A program made the translations under genes and the position numbers. A stretch of 23,551 nt of DNA, taken from NCBI GenBank assembly GCA_947594095.1, contig CANQEA010000013.1, forward strand, positions 1 through 23,551, in the 5' to 3' direction. Below the pieces are notes generated by a model, which saw only the letters and a program-made list of their open reading frames with translations, had not been told where the DNA came from and did no database searches. Each line of letters opens with the position of its first letter. Position 1 is the first letter of the stretch. The stretch comes from an uncultured Clostridia bacterium. GTDB taxonomy: Bacteria; Bacillota_A; Clostridia; TANB77; CAG-508. Below, piece after piece: positions 1 through 8,645 of this stretch.

Positions 1-2
1 TG

Positions 3-89
3 TCTATTTTTAATAACTTTGAATTTATTTCTCAAGATAATGGTGCAGATAAAGACCATCATAAAAGTAGGAGAGAGAGGCAGTTTTGA
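3..89 (+). CDS. C-terminal end of an unrecognised protein (partial)
   Basis: One frame is open from the left edge of the window to a TGA at 87-89 and would encode about 28 mostly polar residues, rich in Asp, His, Arg and Lys, ending in SRRERQF. I do not recognise the family. The support is weak: only codon-like composition and the contrast with the extremely AT-rich, stop-filled DNA that follows. No clear terminator hairpin with a T-run follows it. A second frame is open to a TGA near 94 and looks less protein-like. This could be the tail of a real gene lying to the left, or chance. Confidence 0.3.
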   Translation, partial: SIFNNFEFISQDNGADKDHHKSRRERQF

Positions 90-977
90 AAAATGAATAT
101 CTTAAATTTTAAATAAATATTAATAAAATTTCACAATTAAGCCTAAATCTCTTACAAAATATTTTTAGAAAATAAAATCATAAAAATGAAATCTATAATA
201 TAAAATTTTGAAAATTAAAAATTCAAAATCAAAATCCAAAAACCGAACATTTGTTACAATTAAAATTTTGCAAATTTAAATGTAATTTTTATAAATATTT
301 AATAAAATTTTAAAATAAATTTCTAATTATAATATTATAAAATGATTTTATTTTATAAAGCTTCAAAACCGATTTTAAGACATTTTTATATTTAAATAAT
401 AAAGTTAATCATTTGGAATTCAATTTGAATACTTAAAAACTATTATCTATATAATGTAAAATGGTTTAAATATTGTAAAATCAATGCTTTTTGAAAAATA
501 CTGAAAAATGGCTAAAAAAACGACACACGAGAATCGATTTTAAGCCGTTTTTATAAAAAAGGCATATAGTTTGTTGTCTATAAATTTTAGCAAAATACTG
601 AAATATGGGCATTTGCAGATTTTTGATAAAATTTTTAAAATATAAATATAAAAAATTAAAATTTATAATATAAAAAATAAAATCATATATAAGATTAAGA
701 AAAACTTGTAATAAGCATAAAATGACGAAGCTCCAGAATCAAATATAAGACATTTTAATGTTAAAGTAATATAACTTGTTGTCTAAATATACAAATAGAA
801 TTAGCTGAAAGTGGCTAATAGCAAGAGATAGCAGTAATTTATGAATATATGGTTTTATTCCTATTCCTATTTGCGCAAAACTTTGATTTTGTGCAATGTC
901 ATATATCTTTAAAAAGAGGTAGAAAACTTTGCAGCTTTCCACCCCATCTATTAACATTTAGACCTTTTCTAATATTC
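90..977. other. Long AT-rich non-coding region with degenerate repeats
   Basis: About 890 bases without a convincing gene. Bases 90-720 are almost pure A/T with stops in all frames. Degenerate repeated words occur: CGATTTTAAG near 370 and 534, ATACTGAAA near 491 and 593, and TTGTTGTCTA near 573 and 777. Bases 720-960 are less AT-biased and contain an imperfect 10-bp inverted repeat at 871-896. Open frames of 72 and 85 codons cross this last part, but they have no ribosome binding site and low-complexity products. It may hold a decayed element or a small structured RNA. I cannot identify either. Confidence 0.6.
871..896. other. Imperfect inverted repeat (hairpin) downstream of rho
   Basis: TTGCGCAAAA and TTTTGTGCAA form a 10-bp stem with one mismatch around a 6-base loop (CTTTGA). 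It lies about 80-105 bases downstream of the rho stop in the direction of rho transcription. Neither side has a proper T-run, so it is not a canonical intrinsic terminator. It could stabilise the rho transcript end or belong to a small RNA. Confidence 0.35.
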
Positions 978-2339
978 TTATTTGAATTTCTTAATAAAAT
1001 TATCTATTTTATCAATAAACTCATCATTTGTTTTTGTTTGTGTCATTTGACTAATAACTTGCTCTGTAACATCTGCTACAGGCATGCTATTCATTGCTTT
1101 TCTTAAGGCAAAAACAGTTTCTCTTTCTTTTGATGTTAATAGAAGGTCTTCCCTTCTTGTTCCAGATTTATTAATATCAATAGCAGGGAAAATTCTTTTT
1201 TCAGAAAGTTTTCTATCAAGATGAACCTCCATATTACCTGTACCCTTAAATTCCTCAAAAATGACATCATCCATTCTACTACCTGTATCTATTAAAGCTG
1301 TAGCAAGTATTGTTAGGCTTCCCCCATTTTCTATATTTCTTGCAGCCCCAAAGAATTTCTTAGGTTTATGAAGTGCAGCTGGGTCAATACCACCAGAAAG
1401 AGTTCTTCCAGATGAAGGAATAACTAAGTTATATGCTCTTGTAAGTCTTGTTATACTATCTAATAAAATGACAACATCTTTTTCTTGTTCTATTAATCTT
1501 TTAGCACGTTCTAAAACCATTTCTGCAACTTTAACATGATGTTCTGGTAATTCATCAAACGTAGAATGTATTACTTGACCTTTTATTGAACGTTGCATAT
1601 CTGTAACTTCTTCAGGTCTTTCATCTATTAATAAAACAATTAATTCTACTTCTGGATTGTTTTTTACTATACTATTTGCAACTTTTTTAAGAAGAGTAGT
1701 TTTTCCTACTTTTGGTTGGGCAACGATCATTCCCCTCTGCCCTTTTCCTATTGGACACATTAAGTCTATAATTCTTGTTGCATAATCTGTAGGCTCAGTT
1801 TCTAGCTTTAATTTTTCATCAGGATAGATAGGAGTTAATTCATCAAATCTTTTCCTTTTCATTGCCTTTTCTGGGTGTTCTCCATTTACTTCTCCAACAA
1901 ATATAAGTGATGGGAATTTCTCCCCTTCTTTGAATCTTGAAATACCTTTAATTATATCTCCTGTATCTAACCTGAATCTACGAATTTGTATCATTGAGAT
2001 GTAAACATCTTTATCACTAGACAAAAAGTTTTCACCTCTTAAAAAGCCATATCCATCTGGTAAAATATCTAATATTCCTTCTACAATTTCATCTCCATCA
2101 GTTGTTAACTTATAATCTACGATTCTATCTCCATTTGAATCATATTGTTTTTCAGGAACTTCTTTTTTTTCTTCATATTCATCTACTGTAGCTGATATTG
2201 TTTCATTTGATTGTGCATTATATACTTGTTTTAATATTTCAATTAATTCTTCCTTTTTTAACTTTGATATATTTTTAATATTATTTTGTTTTGCGTATTC
2301 TTTTAAATCTACCAAAGTCATTTCTTCGAAATTTGGCAT
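978..2339 (-). CDS. rho: Transcription termination factor Rho
   Basis: Hexameric RNA-dependent ATPase/translocase that releases RNA polymerase from untranslated transcripts. The 453 residues show the usual order. An N-terminal Rho_N helical domain (about 5-42) is followed by a charged linker and a cold-shock-like RNA-binding OB domain (about 82-150, with GYGFLR and DVYIS). The RecA-like motor has Walker A QPKVGKTT (208-215), Walker B VVILLD (289-294), and the conserved SGGIDP and GSRMDD segments after it. It is a little longer than E. coli Rho (419) because of the acidic linker at 43-80. The ATG follows AGGAGG at a 5-base spacing. It appears monocistronic: the divIC terminator lies upstream and rho has its own promoter at about 2447-2455 with a leader of about 100 bases. 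Family assignment is certain. Confidence 0.98.
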   Translation of the reverse strand: MPNFEEMTLVDLKEYAKQNNIKNISKLKKEELIEILKQVYNAQSNETISATVDEYEEKKEVPEKQYDSNGDRIVDYKLTTDGDEIVEGILDILPDGYGFLRGENFLSSDKDVYISMIQIRRFRLDTGDIIKGISRFKEGEKFPSLIFVGEVNGEHPEKAMKRKRFDELTPIYPDEKLKLETEPTDYATRIIDLMCPIGKGQRGMIVAQPKVGKTTLLKKVANSIVKNNPEVELIVLLIDERPEEVTDMQRSIKGQVIHSTFDELPEHHVKVAEMVLERAKRLIEQEKDVVILLDSITRLTRAYNLVIPSSGRTLSGGIDPAALHKPKKFFGAARNIENGGSLTILATALIDTGSRMDDVIFEEFKGTGNMEVHLDRKLSEKRIFPAIDINKSGTRREDLLLTSKERETVFALRKAMNSMPVADVTEQVISQMTQTKTNDEFIDKIDNFIKKFK

Positions 2340-2446
2340 ATATTCCTCCTAATTTATTAATATTTAATTTTTTAATTTATTATTTTTGGGATTTGAATAA
2401 GAAGTTTGAATAAATAAAAAAATCAATTAAATTTTATAACATAACT

Positions 2447-2455
2447 ATTATATCA
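2447..2455 (-). promoter_or_regulatory. Extended -10 promoter of rho
   Basis: On the minus strand TGATATAAT matches the extended -10 consensus TGnTATAAT exactly. The -35 region 17 bases upstream (TATTTT) is poor, as is common for extended -10 promoters. Transcription would start near 2440, giving a 5' leader of about 100 nt before rho. Confidence 0.6.
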
Positions 2456-2487
2456 CACTTTTTTAAAAAAATAAAGCAAAATTAAAA

Positions 2488-2514
2488 TAAATCTCTTATT
2501 TTGAGATTTATTAT
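2488..2514 (-). terminator. Terminator of divIC
   Basis: AATAAATCTC and GAGATTTATT form a 10-bp stem with a 7-base loop. In the minus direction the stem is followed by a U-rich stretch (TTTTAATTTTG). The hairpin overlaps the divIC stop codon and separates that operon from rho. Confidence 0.65.
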
Positions 2515-2786
2515 AAACCACTATCCATATAAACTTTTTCATTAGGTAGATACATATCTAGTCTTTCTCTTGCTAATTGCTCAATAAATTCTAATGAATT
2601 GACATCTTCTTTTTTTTGGTCAAGCTCTTGTTTTTCACTTTTAGCTTCTTCTATTTTTGTTTCTAATTCTGCACAGTCATCACTATATTCATTTAATGTT
2701 ATTTGTTGATTTGTAAATGTAAATATTGCATAAAAAGCAACTAAAAAAACAATTATTTTAGTATATATTTTTTTCTTGGTTTTCAT
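2511..2786 (-). CDS. divIC: Septum formation initiator (DivIC/FtsB-like)
   Basis: Small bitopic membrane protein of the division machinery, which pairs with FtsL/DivIB at the septum. The 91 residues show a basic cytoplasmic start (MKTKKK) and one membrane helix (about 8-25). An extracytoplasmic coiled coil rich in Glu and Lys follows (about 32-60), then the family's terminal block EFIEQLARERLDMYLPNEKVY. Position directly after yabP-yabQ matches the conserved yabP-yabQ-divIC order of Bacillota, which supports DivIC over other FtsB-like proteins. GGAGAG precedes the ATG. A 174-base gap from yabQ carries a plausible housekeeping promoter, so divIC can be expressed in growth independently of the sporulation genes upstream. 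Confidence 0.88.
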   Translation of the reverse strand: MKTKKKIYTKIIVFLVAFYAIFTFTNQQITLNEYSDDCAELETKIEEAKSEKQELDQKKEDVNSLEFIEQLARERLDMYLPNEKVYMDSGL

Positions 2787-2828
2787 AAGTAATTCTCTCC
2801 AATTCTAACGTATAAATTGATAAATTCT

Positions 2829-2857
2829 ATATTATATTATTCTACAAAAAATAACAA
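2829..2857 (-). promoter_or_regulatory. Putative housekeeping promoter of divIC
   Basis: Minus-strand TTGTTA (2852-2857), a 17-base spacer and TAATAT (2829-2834). It lies in the yabQ-divIC gap and would allow growth-phase divIC expression apart from the sporulation-type genes. Confidence 0.5.
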
Positions 2858-2960
2858 AACCCTTCTTTTTCCTCTAAAATTACATATAATTTATAGATAT
2901 AATATAGATTTTTTTGTAGGAAATTGTATATTCTACTATAGAATTGACACTTCTTCCCTG

Positions 2961-3401
2961 CTATGCTTGTTTTTTATTCCATTTCTTTAAATTAAAAATA
3001 CAAAAGGTTATTGGTTTAAAGAATATTTTCTTGAGTCTTTTTATTATAAATGTAAATGGAATTAAAATAATATGTATTAATTTATATATACTATTTTTTA
3101 ATATTTTAACAAGAAATACATTAACTTTAATTACATGATTGCTTAAACACAACATATAAATTGTAAGTCCTATTATAATGCCTAAAAACATAAATAATCT
3201 TATTTCACCATTGTTAAACTTAAATATTGAATATAAAATTACTGCACCTGTTAATATCCAAAATATAAAATCTTCTATATATGTCACAAAGTCTTTTGTT
3301 TCAAATGTTTTTCTAAGTACTCTAAAAAAATCAAATAATAATCCAATTATTATACCATTTATTATAAATATAAAAAATAAAATTGCCTGATTATTAACCA
3401 T
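2961..3401 (-). CDS. yabQ: Spore cortex biosynthesis protein YabQ
   Basis: Membrane protein needed for spore cortex formation in Bacillus. The 146 residues are very hydrophobic, with about three to four membrane segments (about 5-25, 44-62, 69-88, 105-122) and a basic C-terminus (KRLKK..KPITF..LKKWNKK). The segment NGIIIGLLFDFFRVLRK near residues 15-31 is typical of the family. It sits between yabP and divIC, as expected. AGGAAT precedes the ATG. The gap from yabP is about 47 bases, so the two are probably co-transcribed, presumably under a mother-cell sigma factor. I cannot see a convincing SigE box. Confidence 0.88.
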   Translation of the reverse strand: MVNNQAILFFIFIINGIIIGLLFDFFRVLRKTFETKDFVTYIEDFIFWILTGAVILYSIFKFNNGEIRLFMFLGIIIGLTIYMLCLSNHVIKVNVFLVKILKNSIYKLIHIILIPFTFIIKRLKKIFFKPITFCIFNLKKWNKKQA

Positions 3402-3448
3402 TATTAATCACATTCCTTTATAAGCACACATACTAATTTTTAACAAAT

Positions 3449-3745
3449 TTATTTAAAAATTTTACTAATTAATCCTCCACTTGTCTTATTTGATTCTTTA
3501 TCACTATAATTTAAACTATTAATATCTCCTTCAACTATTACTTCAGATGTATCAATACTTAATTTATTAATTCTTAAATTTTCACCCTTTACTGTAAGTA
3601 AACCTAATTCTGTTTCTAAAATTACAACTTGGTCATCAAAACTAAGCACATCTAATACTCCTGAAATAGTTAGTTTTCCCCTATTTTCTAATATAATATT
3701 TTGTATTACCCCAGTACTTGGACTTTTTCTTTCTTCTATAGTCAT
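3449..3745 (-). CDS. yabP: Sporulation protein YabP
   Basis: Small mother-cell sporulation protein of the YabP/YqfC family, which acts at the forespore outer membrane. The 98 residues are almost all beta-strand-like, with the family pattern of a short start followed by RGKLTISGVLDVLSFDDQ and ELGLLTVKGENLRINKLSID. Length is normal (about 100). The ATG has AAAGGAGC at good spacing. It is the first gene of yabP-yabQ-divIC. Its upstream region carries a 9-bp inverted repeat, described separately, and the lysC terminator. Confidence 0.9.
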   Translation of the reverse strand: MTIEERKSPSTGVIQNIILENRGKLTISGVLDVLSFDDQVVILETELGLLTVKGENLRINKLSIDTSEVIVEGDINSLNYSDKESNKTSGGLISKIFK

Positions 3746-3784
3746 ATTAATTCCGCTCCTTTCATACCCTTTTATTTAAAAAGC

Positions 3785-3821
3785 TCTAAAATATATATAT
3801 TCAGAGGTTGTCTATTTTAGA
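3785..3821 (-). other. Inverted repeat in the yabP upstream region
   Basis: TCTAAAATA (3785-3793) and TATTTTAGA (3813-3821) are perfect 9-bp inverted repeats with a 19-base loop. In the minus direction the stem is followed by GCTTTTTAAAT. It could be a second, backup terminator for lysC or a leader hairpin of yabP. The loop contains the word TTGTCTA (reading plus) that also recurs in the 90-960 intergenic region. Confidence 0.35.
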
Positions 3822-3832
3822 ACTATAACAAA

Positions 3833-3878
3833 AAAGAATTAGTATAATTTTTAAATAAAAAATTAATACTAATTCTTT
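3833..3878 (-). terminator. Terminator of lysC
   Basis: AAAGAATTAGTAT (3833-3845) and ATACTAATTCTTT (3866-3878) make a perfect 13-bp stem that can extend through the inner AATTTTT/AAAAATT. In the minus direction it runs into TTTTTTG. It starts 12 bases after the lysC stop codon. Confidence 0.85.
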
Positions 3879-3889
3879 AAAGAAATGTT

Positions 3890-4849
3890 TTATAATATTT
3901 TACTATGAATCTCATCTAAAACTCTATCTTCTACTATATCTTTAAATGTAATTGATATTTTACTTTCAGATACATTAAATTCTAACATTTGTAATTTATT
4001 TTTTTCAACTATATCTATTATTTCTTTTATTATTTTAGTATTTCTAATAATTCCATTTCCTATAATTGAAATTCTAGATATATCTTTTTTTACAACACTT
4101 TTCACCTTATTTTCTTCAATTACTTCTGAAATAACTGTACCTGGTTTATCATTAAAAGTAGATTTTGTTATAATTGGAATTTTGAATTTATCTCCAATTT
4201 CCACACATCTATTATGCAAAACCTTTGCACCCTCACTTGAAATTTCAAGCATTTCTTCATAAGATAAAGATGATAGCTTTTTTGTGTTCTTAGTTTTATT
4301 TGGGTCAGCAGTATATACTCCATCAACATCTGAAAAAATATAACAATTTTTAGCTTTTAATGCAGCAGAAATAGCAAGTGCTGTTGTATCAGATCCTCCT
4401 CTTCCAAGAGTTGTAATATCTAGATTTTCATTTACACCTTGAAAACCTGCAACAATTACAATTTTTCCTTTACCTAATTCTTCATTAATTCTTTTTGTAT
4501 TTATTGCATCTATTTGTGCATTTTGATTTGTATTATTTGTAATTATTCCTGCCTGCCATCCTGTTAATGAAATTGCCTTATACCCCATACTATTTAGTAG
4601 AATTGCAAGTTTTGCAATAGAAATTTGTTCTCCACTGCTAAGTAACATATCCATTTCTCTGTCTTCTAATTTTGAAGACAATTCTTTTGCTTCACATATT
4701 AACTTATCTGTTGTTTTACCTTGAGCAGATAAAACTACTACAATATTATTTCCTTTATTATATAAATCTATAACTTTATTTGCTACCATTTTTAGTTTGT
4801 CATTATCAGCAACAGAACTTCCTCCAAATTTTAATACAATTGTATCCAT
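3890..4849 (-). CDS. lysC: Aspartate kinase, short form with a single ACT domain
   Basis: Phosphorylates L-aspartate, the first step to lysine/diaminopimelate, threonine and methionine. From ATG 4849 it has 319 residues. The kinase domain (about 1-235) has KFGGSSVA at the start, then GRGGSDTT, SDVDGVYTADP and the SSEGAKVLHNRC block. Usual monofunctional enzymes have about 400 residues and two ACT units. Here the kinase is followed after a short linker by only one unit, which ends in NVSESKISITF and resembles the second ACT, so ACT1 appears to be missing. The frame extends upstream to 4915, but those codons lie in the fhs terminator stem and the upstream ATG has no clear binding site. ATG 4849 with GAGAG upstream is therefore preferred. 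Loss of ACT1 may change feedback control (inference). Confidence 0.9.
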   Translation of the reverse strand: MDTIVLKFGGSSVADNDKLKMVANKVIDLYNKGNNIVVVLSAQGKTTDKLICEAKELSSKLEDREMDMLLSSGEQISIAKLAILLNSMGYKAISLTGWQAGIITNNTNQNAQIDAINTKRINEELGKGKIVIVAGFQGVNENLDITTLGRGGSDTTALAISAALKAKNCYIFSDVDGVYTADPNKTKNTKKLSSLSYEEMLEISSEGAKVLHNRCVEIGDKFKIPIITKSTFNDKPGTVISEVIEENKVKSVVKKDISRISIIGNGIIRNTKIIKEIIDIVEKNKLQMLEFNVSESKISITFKDIVEDRVLDEIHSKIL

Positions 4850-4901
4850 ATTACTCTCATTCCCTTCAGAATGTTTTTTATTATATTGAATATAATAAAA
4901 A

Positions 4902-4940
4902 TATATAGAGCCCATTTTATTTAAAAAGTGGCTCTATATA
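4902..4940 (-). terminator. Terminator of the asp23-fhs operon
   Basis: TATATAGAGCC (4902-4912) and GGCTCTATATA (4930-4940) form a perfect 11-bp stem. In the minus direction it is followed by TTTTTATT. It ends the operon that finishes with fhs and overlaps the spurious upstream extension of the lysC frame. Confidence 0.85.
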
Positions 4941-4977
4941 GTATATTCTGTAAGTTATAAAAATGGTACAAAGATAT

Positions 4978-6639
4978 CTAGAAAATACCTTCTATTTCGC
5001 CGTTTTCATTTATATCTATGTTTTCTGCAGCAGGAGTTCTAGGTAATCCTGGCATTGTCATAATTTTACCAGCTAATGCTACAACAAATCCTGCTCCATT
5101 TTTAAGTTCAACTCCTCTTATTGTAATATCATAATCATTGTTACATTCTAAATTTTTAGGGTCATCTGAAAATGAATATTGAGTTTTTGCAATACAAACT
5201 GGAAGATTTTTATACCCTAAAGATTCTATTTTTTTAATTTCTTCTAAAGCTTCATTTGAAAATACTACTCCTTTTGCTCCATATATATTTTTTGCTACTT
5301 TACTTATTTTTTCTTGTATAGAATCTTCCAAAGGATATATGTACTTAAAATTGTTTTCACTTTCTACTAATTTAGTTAGTTGTTCTGCTATATCAATTGC
5401 ACCTTCCCCACCTTTGCTCCATCCTTCAACTAAACTAATAGATACATTTTGTTCTTTTAGTTTTTTAGTTAATATTTCTATTTCTTTATCTGTATCCTGA
5501 ACATATCTATTTAAAGCGACAATAACTGGTAATCCAAATTTATTTTTAAGATTATCAATATGACGAAGTAGATTGTCTAATCCTTTTTCTAGTCCTTCAA
5601 TGTTTTCTTCTTGAATAAGTTCTTTAGATACACCGCCATGATATTTAAGTGCTTTTATTGTACTTACAATAACAACTGCATCTGGCTTTAAACCTGCTTT
5701 TCTACACTTAATATCTAAGAATTTTTCTGCTCCTAAATCTGCGCCAAAGCCTGCTTCTGTTACTACATAATCTCCAAGTTTTAATGCAAGTTTTGTTGCA
5801 ATTATACTATTACATCCATGAGCTATATTTGCAAATGGGCCACCATGAATAATTGCAGGAGTATGCTCTAATGTTTGAACTAAATTTGGCTTAATTGCAT
5901 CTTTTAATAATACTGCCATTGCACCTTGTGCTTTTAAATCTTTTGCAAAAATTGGTTTATCTTCTTTGTTATATCCAACAACAATGTTTCCTAATTTTTC
6001 TCTTAAATCATAAATATCGTTTGATAAACATACAATTGCCATAATTTCTGATGCAACAGAAATATCAAATTTGTCTCTTCTTGGTACAATATTTTTTTCT
6101 TCTGACAGTCCAGTGTCAACGACTCTTAATTGTCTATCATTTAAATCTACACATCTTTTCCAAACTACTCTGTCAAAGCCAAGTTCATTTCCAAAATATA
6201 TGTGATTATCAATCATACTTGATAATAAATTATTTGCAGCAGTAATAGCATGTATGTCTCCTGTAAAATGTAAATTAATATCTTCCATTGGTGCAACTTG
6301 TACTTTTCCCCCACCTGTTGCTCCACCTTTAATTCCAAATACAGGTCCAAGAGATGGTTCCCTTAGTGCAAGAACAGCATTTTTTCCAATTCTTCTTAAT
6401 CCATCTGCAACTGCAATTGAAATTGTAGTTTTACCTTCTCCAAGGGGTGTTGGACTCATTGCTGTTACTAAAATTAATTTTCCATCTTTTTTGTCTTTTC
6501 TTTTTTCATAAACTTTATCTGATATTTTTGCTTTATATTTACCATATAATTCAATATCATCTTCTGTTAAATCTAATTTTTTTGCTACATCTATTATATT
6601 ATCTAATTTAGTATTTCTTGCAATTTCTATATCTGTCAT
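4978..6639 (-). CDS. fhs: Formate-tetrahydrofolate ligase
   Basis: ATP-dependent ligation of formate to tetrahydrofolate, giving 10-formyl-THF for one-carbon metabolism (purines, fMet; in acetogens the methyl branch of the Wood-Ljungdahl pathway). The 553 residues match the family length. Visible motifs are the P-loop PTPLGEGKTT (63-72), GGATGGGKVQVAPMEDINLHF after it, HGGPFANIAHGCNS, and the C-terminal GAGFVVALAG with MPGLPRTPAA. GGGGGAG precedes the ATG. It is the last gene of the long asp23 operon, 44 bases after the DUF212 gene, and is followed by a strong terminator. No folD or other acetogenesis gene is adjacent, so a general C1 role is the safer reading. Confidence 0.98.
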   Translation of the reverse strand: MTDIEIARNTKLDNIIDVAKKLDLTEDDIELYGKYKAKISDKVYEKRKDKKDGKLILVTAMSPTPLGEGKTTISIAVADGLRRIGKNAVLALREPSLGPVFGIKGGATGGGKVQVAPMEDINLHFTGDIHAITAANNLLSSMIDNHIYFGNELGFDRVVWKRCVDLNDRQLRVVDTGLSEEKNIVPRRDKFDISVASEIMAIVCLSNDIYDLREKLGNIVVGYNKEDKPIFAKDLKAQGAMAVLLKDAIKPNLVQTLEHTPAIIHGGPFANIAHGCNSIIATKLALKLGDYVVTEAGFGADLGAEKFLDIKCRKAGLKPDAVVIVSTIKALKYHGGVSKELIQEENIEGLEKGLDNLLRHIDNLKNKFGLPVIVALNRYVQDTDKEIEILTKKLKEQNVSISLVEGWSKGGEGAIDIAEQLTKLVESENNFKYIYPLEDSIQEKISKVAKNIYGAKGVVFSNEALEEIKKIESLGYKNLPVCIAKTQYSFSDDPKNLECNNDYDITIRGVELKNGAGFVVALAGKIMTMPGLPRTPAAENIDINENGEIEGIF

Positions 6640-6683
6640 TATTACTCCCCCTTGTATATAAATTTATTTAATTATCTATTTAC

Positions 6684-7127
6684 TTATATTATAAGACCTG
6701 CAATTAAACCAATTAGAGCACCAACAAATACTTGGATTGGTGTATGTCCTAATACTTCAACTAATTTCTCTGTTACTTGTACACCTGTTAATCCTGGTGT
6801 TTCAATAATTTTATTTAGCATGGCGGCTTGTTTTCCTGCAGCTCTTCTAATACCACATGCATCATACATAACTACAAATGCAACAATAAGAGATAGTGCA
6901 AATATTGGAGTACTAACTCCTTCATATTTTCCAATTAAAGTAGTAAGTCCAACAACAACTGCTGAATGAGAGCTTGGCATTCCACCTGCTCCCATAATTC
7001 TTTTAAAATTAAATTTTTTAGTTGTAACTAAATCATAAATCAGTTTAAATAATTGAATACAAAACCAAAGTAAAAATGGTACATATATGTATTTATTCTG
7101 TATAAATGCCACAAAATCATTCATCAT
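6684..7127 (-). CDS. Divergent PAP2 family (DUF212/YuiD-like) membrane protein
   Basis: A 147-residue membrane protein with about four helices (about 15-31, 53-70, 75-92, 124-146). The conserved block MGAGGMPSSHSAVVVGL resembles the phosphatase motif PSGHS of PAP2 enzymes. The later segment YDACGIRRAAGKQAAMLN is typical of DUF212/YuiD. The substrate is unknown; a lipid phosphate is only an inference from the motif. GGAGG lies about 10 bases before the tandem ATG-ATG start, and either Met may be used. It lies between xseB and fhs with gaps of 25 and 44 bases, so it is part of the same operon. Confidence 0.88.
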   Translation of the reverse strand: MMNDFVAFIQNKYIYVPFLLWFCIQLFKLIYDLVTTKKFNFKRIMGAGGMPSSHSAVVVGLTTLIGKYEGVSTPIFALSLIVAFVVMYDACGIRRAAGKQAAMLNKIIETPGLTGVQVTEKLVEVLGHTPIQVFVGALIGLIAGLII

Positions 7128-7152
7128 TTAAAATTTCCTCCATATTTGTAAA

Positions 7153-7389
7153 TTAATCATTGTTTTCTTCAGTATTAAAGTCTTCTTCTACTAATTCTGA
7201 ATCTTTATTTACTAATATTGTTATTTTCTTTTCTGCAGATTCTAATATTTTATTACATTCTTTTGCAAGCTTCATTCCATCTTCAAATTTAGAAAGAGAT
7301 TCGTCTAGGCTTAATTCTCCTTTTTCAAGTTCTGAAACTATCCCTTCTAAAGCTTGCATCTGTTCCTCAAAATTTTTATCTTTACTCAT
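7153..7389 (-). CDS. xseB: Exodeoxyribonuclease VII small subunit
   Basis: Small subunit that assembles in several copies on XseA to form the single-strand-specific exonuclease VII. The 78 residues are helical and match the family: FEEQMQALEGIVSELEKGELSLDESLSKFEDGMKLAKEC, then an acidic tail. AGGAG lies upstream of the ATG. It follows xseA by 53 bases on the same strand, the usual arrangement. Confidence 0.95.
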   Translation of the reverse strand: MSKDKNFEEQMQALEGIVSELEKGELSLDESLSKFEDGMKLAKECNKILESAEKKITILVNKDSELVEEDFNTEENND

Positions 7390-7442
7390 AATTTACATAT
7401 CTCCTTTATCATACAATAAAAATTAAAATTATAAATTTAGTA

Positions 7443-8639
7443 TTATCCAACAACTTTAGCTTGTACATTTCCATCTTGTAATTTTATTGAGATATTATCT
7501 TCTTTATTTAATGAATTAATACTTTTTACAACTTTACCTTCTTTTTCTACAATAGAATATCCTCTAGATAATGTTTTAAGAGGACTTAAAGTATCTAGTT
7601 TTGTTATTAATTCTATGTATCTTGTTTTTTCTCTTTCTTTATTATTTCTCATTATAGTTTCTAAACTCTTAATATATTTATCTAACAAAATATAATGTTC
7701 TTGAATTTTTCTTGTTGGTTCTTTAAAAACTGTACTTGATAAAACCTTTTCAAATCTTAATTTCATAAATTCTAGTTTTTTTGTTAATGACATTTTTAAT
7801 CTATCTTGATACATATCTATTTTTTGTTTAATTTCTTTAATATCTGGAACAGCAAGTTCTGCTGCTGCAGATGGTGTTGGCGCTCTTAAATCAGCAACAA
7901 AATCTGCTATTGTAAAATCTGTTTCATGTCCTACTGCAGAGATAATTGGAATTTCAGAATTATAAATACTATGTGCAACAATTTCTTCATTAAAAGGCCA
8001 TAAATCTTCTAATGAACCTCCACCTCTAGCTAAAATAATTACATCAGCTAATTTATTTCTATTCATATATTGTATCGCGTCTGATATTTTTTCTGCTGCT
8101 CCTTCCCCTTGAACAGGTACAGGAAGTAACCTAATATATACATTAGGATTTCTTCTTGTAGATACATTTATAATATCTCTTATTACTGAACCTGTTTGTG
8201 AAGTAAGTACACCAATTATTTTTGGCATTTGTGGAATTTTAATTTTATGTGATAAATCAAACATTCCTTGTTTTTCGAGTTTTGCTTTTAATTCTTGGTA
8301 TTTGGTAAATAAATCTCCCATTCCGTCTTGTTCCATTACTTTTGCATAAAGCTGATAAACTCCATCTCTTTCAAATACAGATACATTTCCAAATATAAGA
8401 ACTTTCATACCATCTTTTGGAACAAAGTTTAACCTTGTAGCATAGCTTTTAAACATTATACATTTAATTAAACAATTTTCGTCTTTTAATGTAAAATACA
8501 TATGTCCTGAATAATGATTTTTAAAGTTAGATATTTCTCCTTTAACTAATACTTCAGCAAGTCTTTCATCTTCTTCAAATTTGCCTTTTATATAGTTATT
8601 TAGTTCAGTAACTGTAATCGCCATATCAGAATATTTCAT
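7443..8639 (-). CDS. xseA: Exodeoxyribonuclease VII large subunit
   Basis: Catalytic subunit of exonuclease VII, which degrades single-stranded DNA to oligonucleotides in repair and in removing toxic ssDNA. The 398 residues show an N-terminal OB-fold (about 7-105, with GEISNFKNHYSGHMYFTLKD), the catalytic core with GVLTSQTGSVIRDI (143-156), ARGGGSLEDLWPFNEE (204-219) and AVGHETDFTIADFVADLRAPTPSAAAE (235-261), then a long coiled-coil that binds XseB. GGAAGGAA precedes the ATG inside the end of nusB; Met6 is a possible alternative start. Six bases separate it from nusB. Confidence 0.97.
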   Translation of the reverse strand: MKYSDMAITVTELNNYIKGKFEEDERLAEVLVKGEISNFKNHYSGHMYFTLKDENCLIKCIMFKSYATRLNFVPKDGMKVLIFGNVSVFERDGVYQLYAKVMEQDGMGDLFTKYQELKAKLEKQGMFDLSHKIKIPQMPKIIGVLTSQTGSVIRDIINVSTRRNPNVYIRLLPVPVQGEGAAEKISDAIQYMNRNKLADVIILARGGGSLEDLWPFNEEIVAHSIYNSEIPIISAVGHETDFTIADFVADLRAPTPSAAAELAVPDIKEIKQKIDMYQDRLKMSLTKKLEFMKLRFEKVLSSTVFKEPTRKIQEHYILLDKYIKSLETIMRNNKEREKTRYIELITKLDTLSPLKTLSRGYSIVEKEGKVVKSINSLNKEDNISIKLQDGNVQAKVVG

Positions 8640-8645
8640 TTTAAT

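Noticed and set aside
739..957. Minus-strand open frame of 72 codons downstream of rho
   Set aside because: No good binding site and no recognisable domain; it crosses the repeat and hairpin region. Kept only as part of the non-coding description.
1..960. Replication origin in the AT-rich region
   Set aside because: No cluster of DnaA boxes (TTATCCACA) and no dnaA, dnaN or rpmH nearby.
849..1106. Plus-strand open frame of 85 codons
   Set aside because: It overlaps the end of rho in antisense, has no ribosome binding site, and its product is a low-complexity Phe/Leu-rich string.
4850..4915. N-terminal extension of lysC (22 extra residues)
   Set aside because: It lies in the fhs terminator stem and an AT palindrome, and kinase homologues start at the KFGGSS segment. 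ATG 4849 is preferred.
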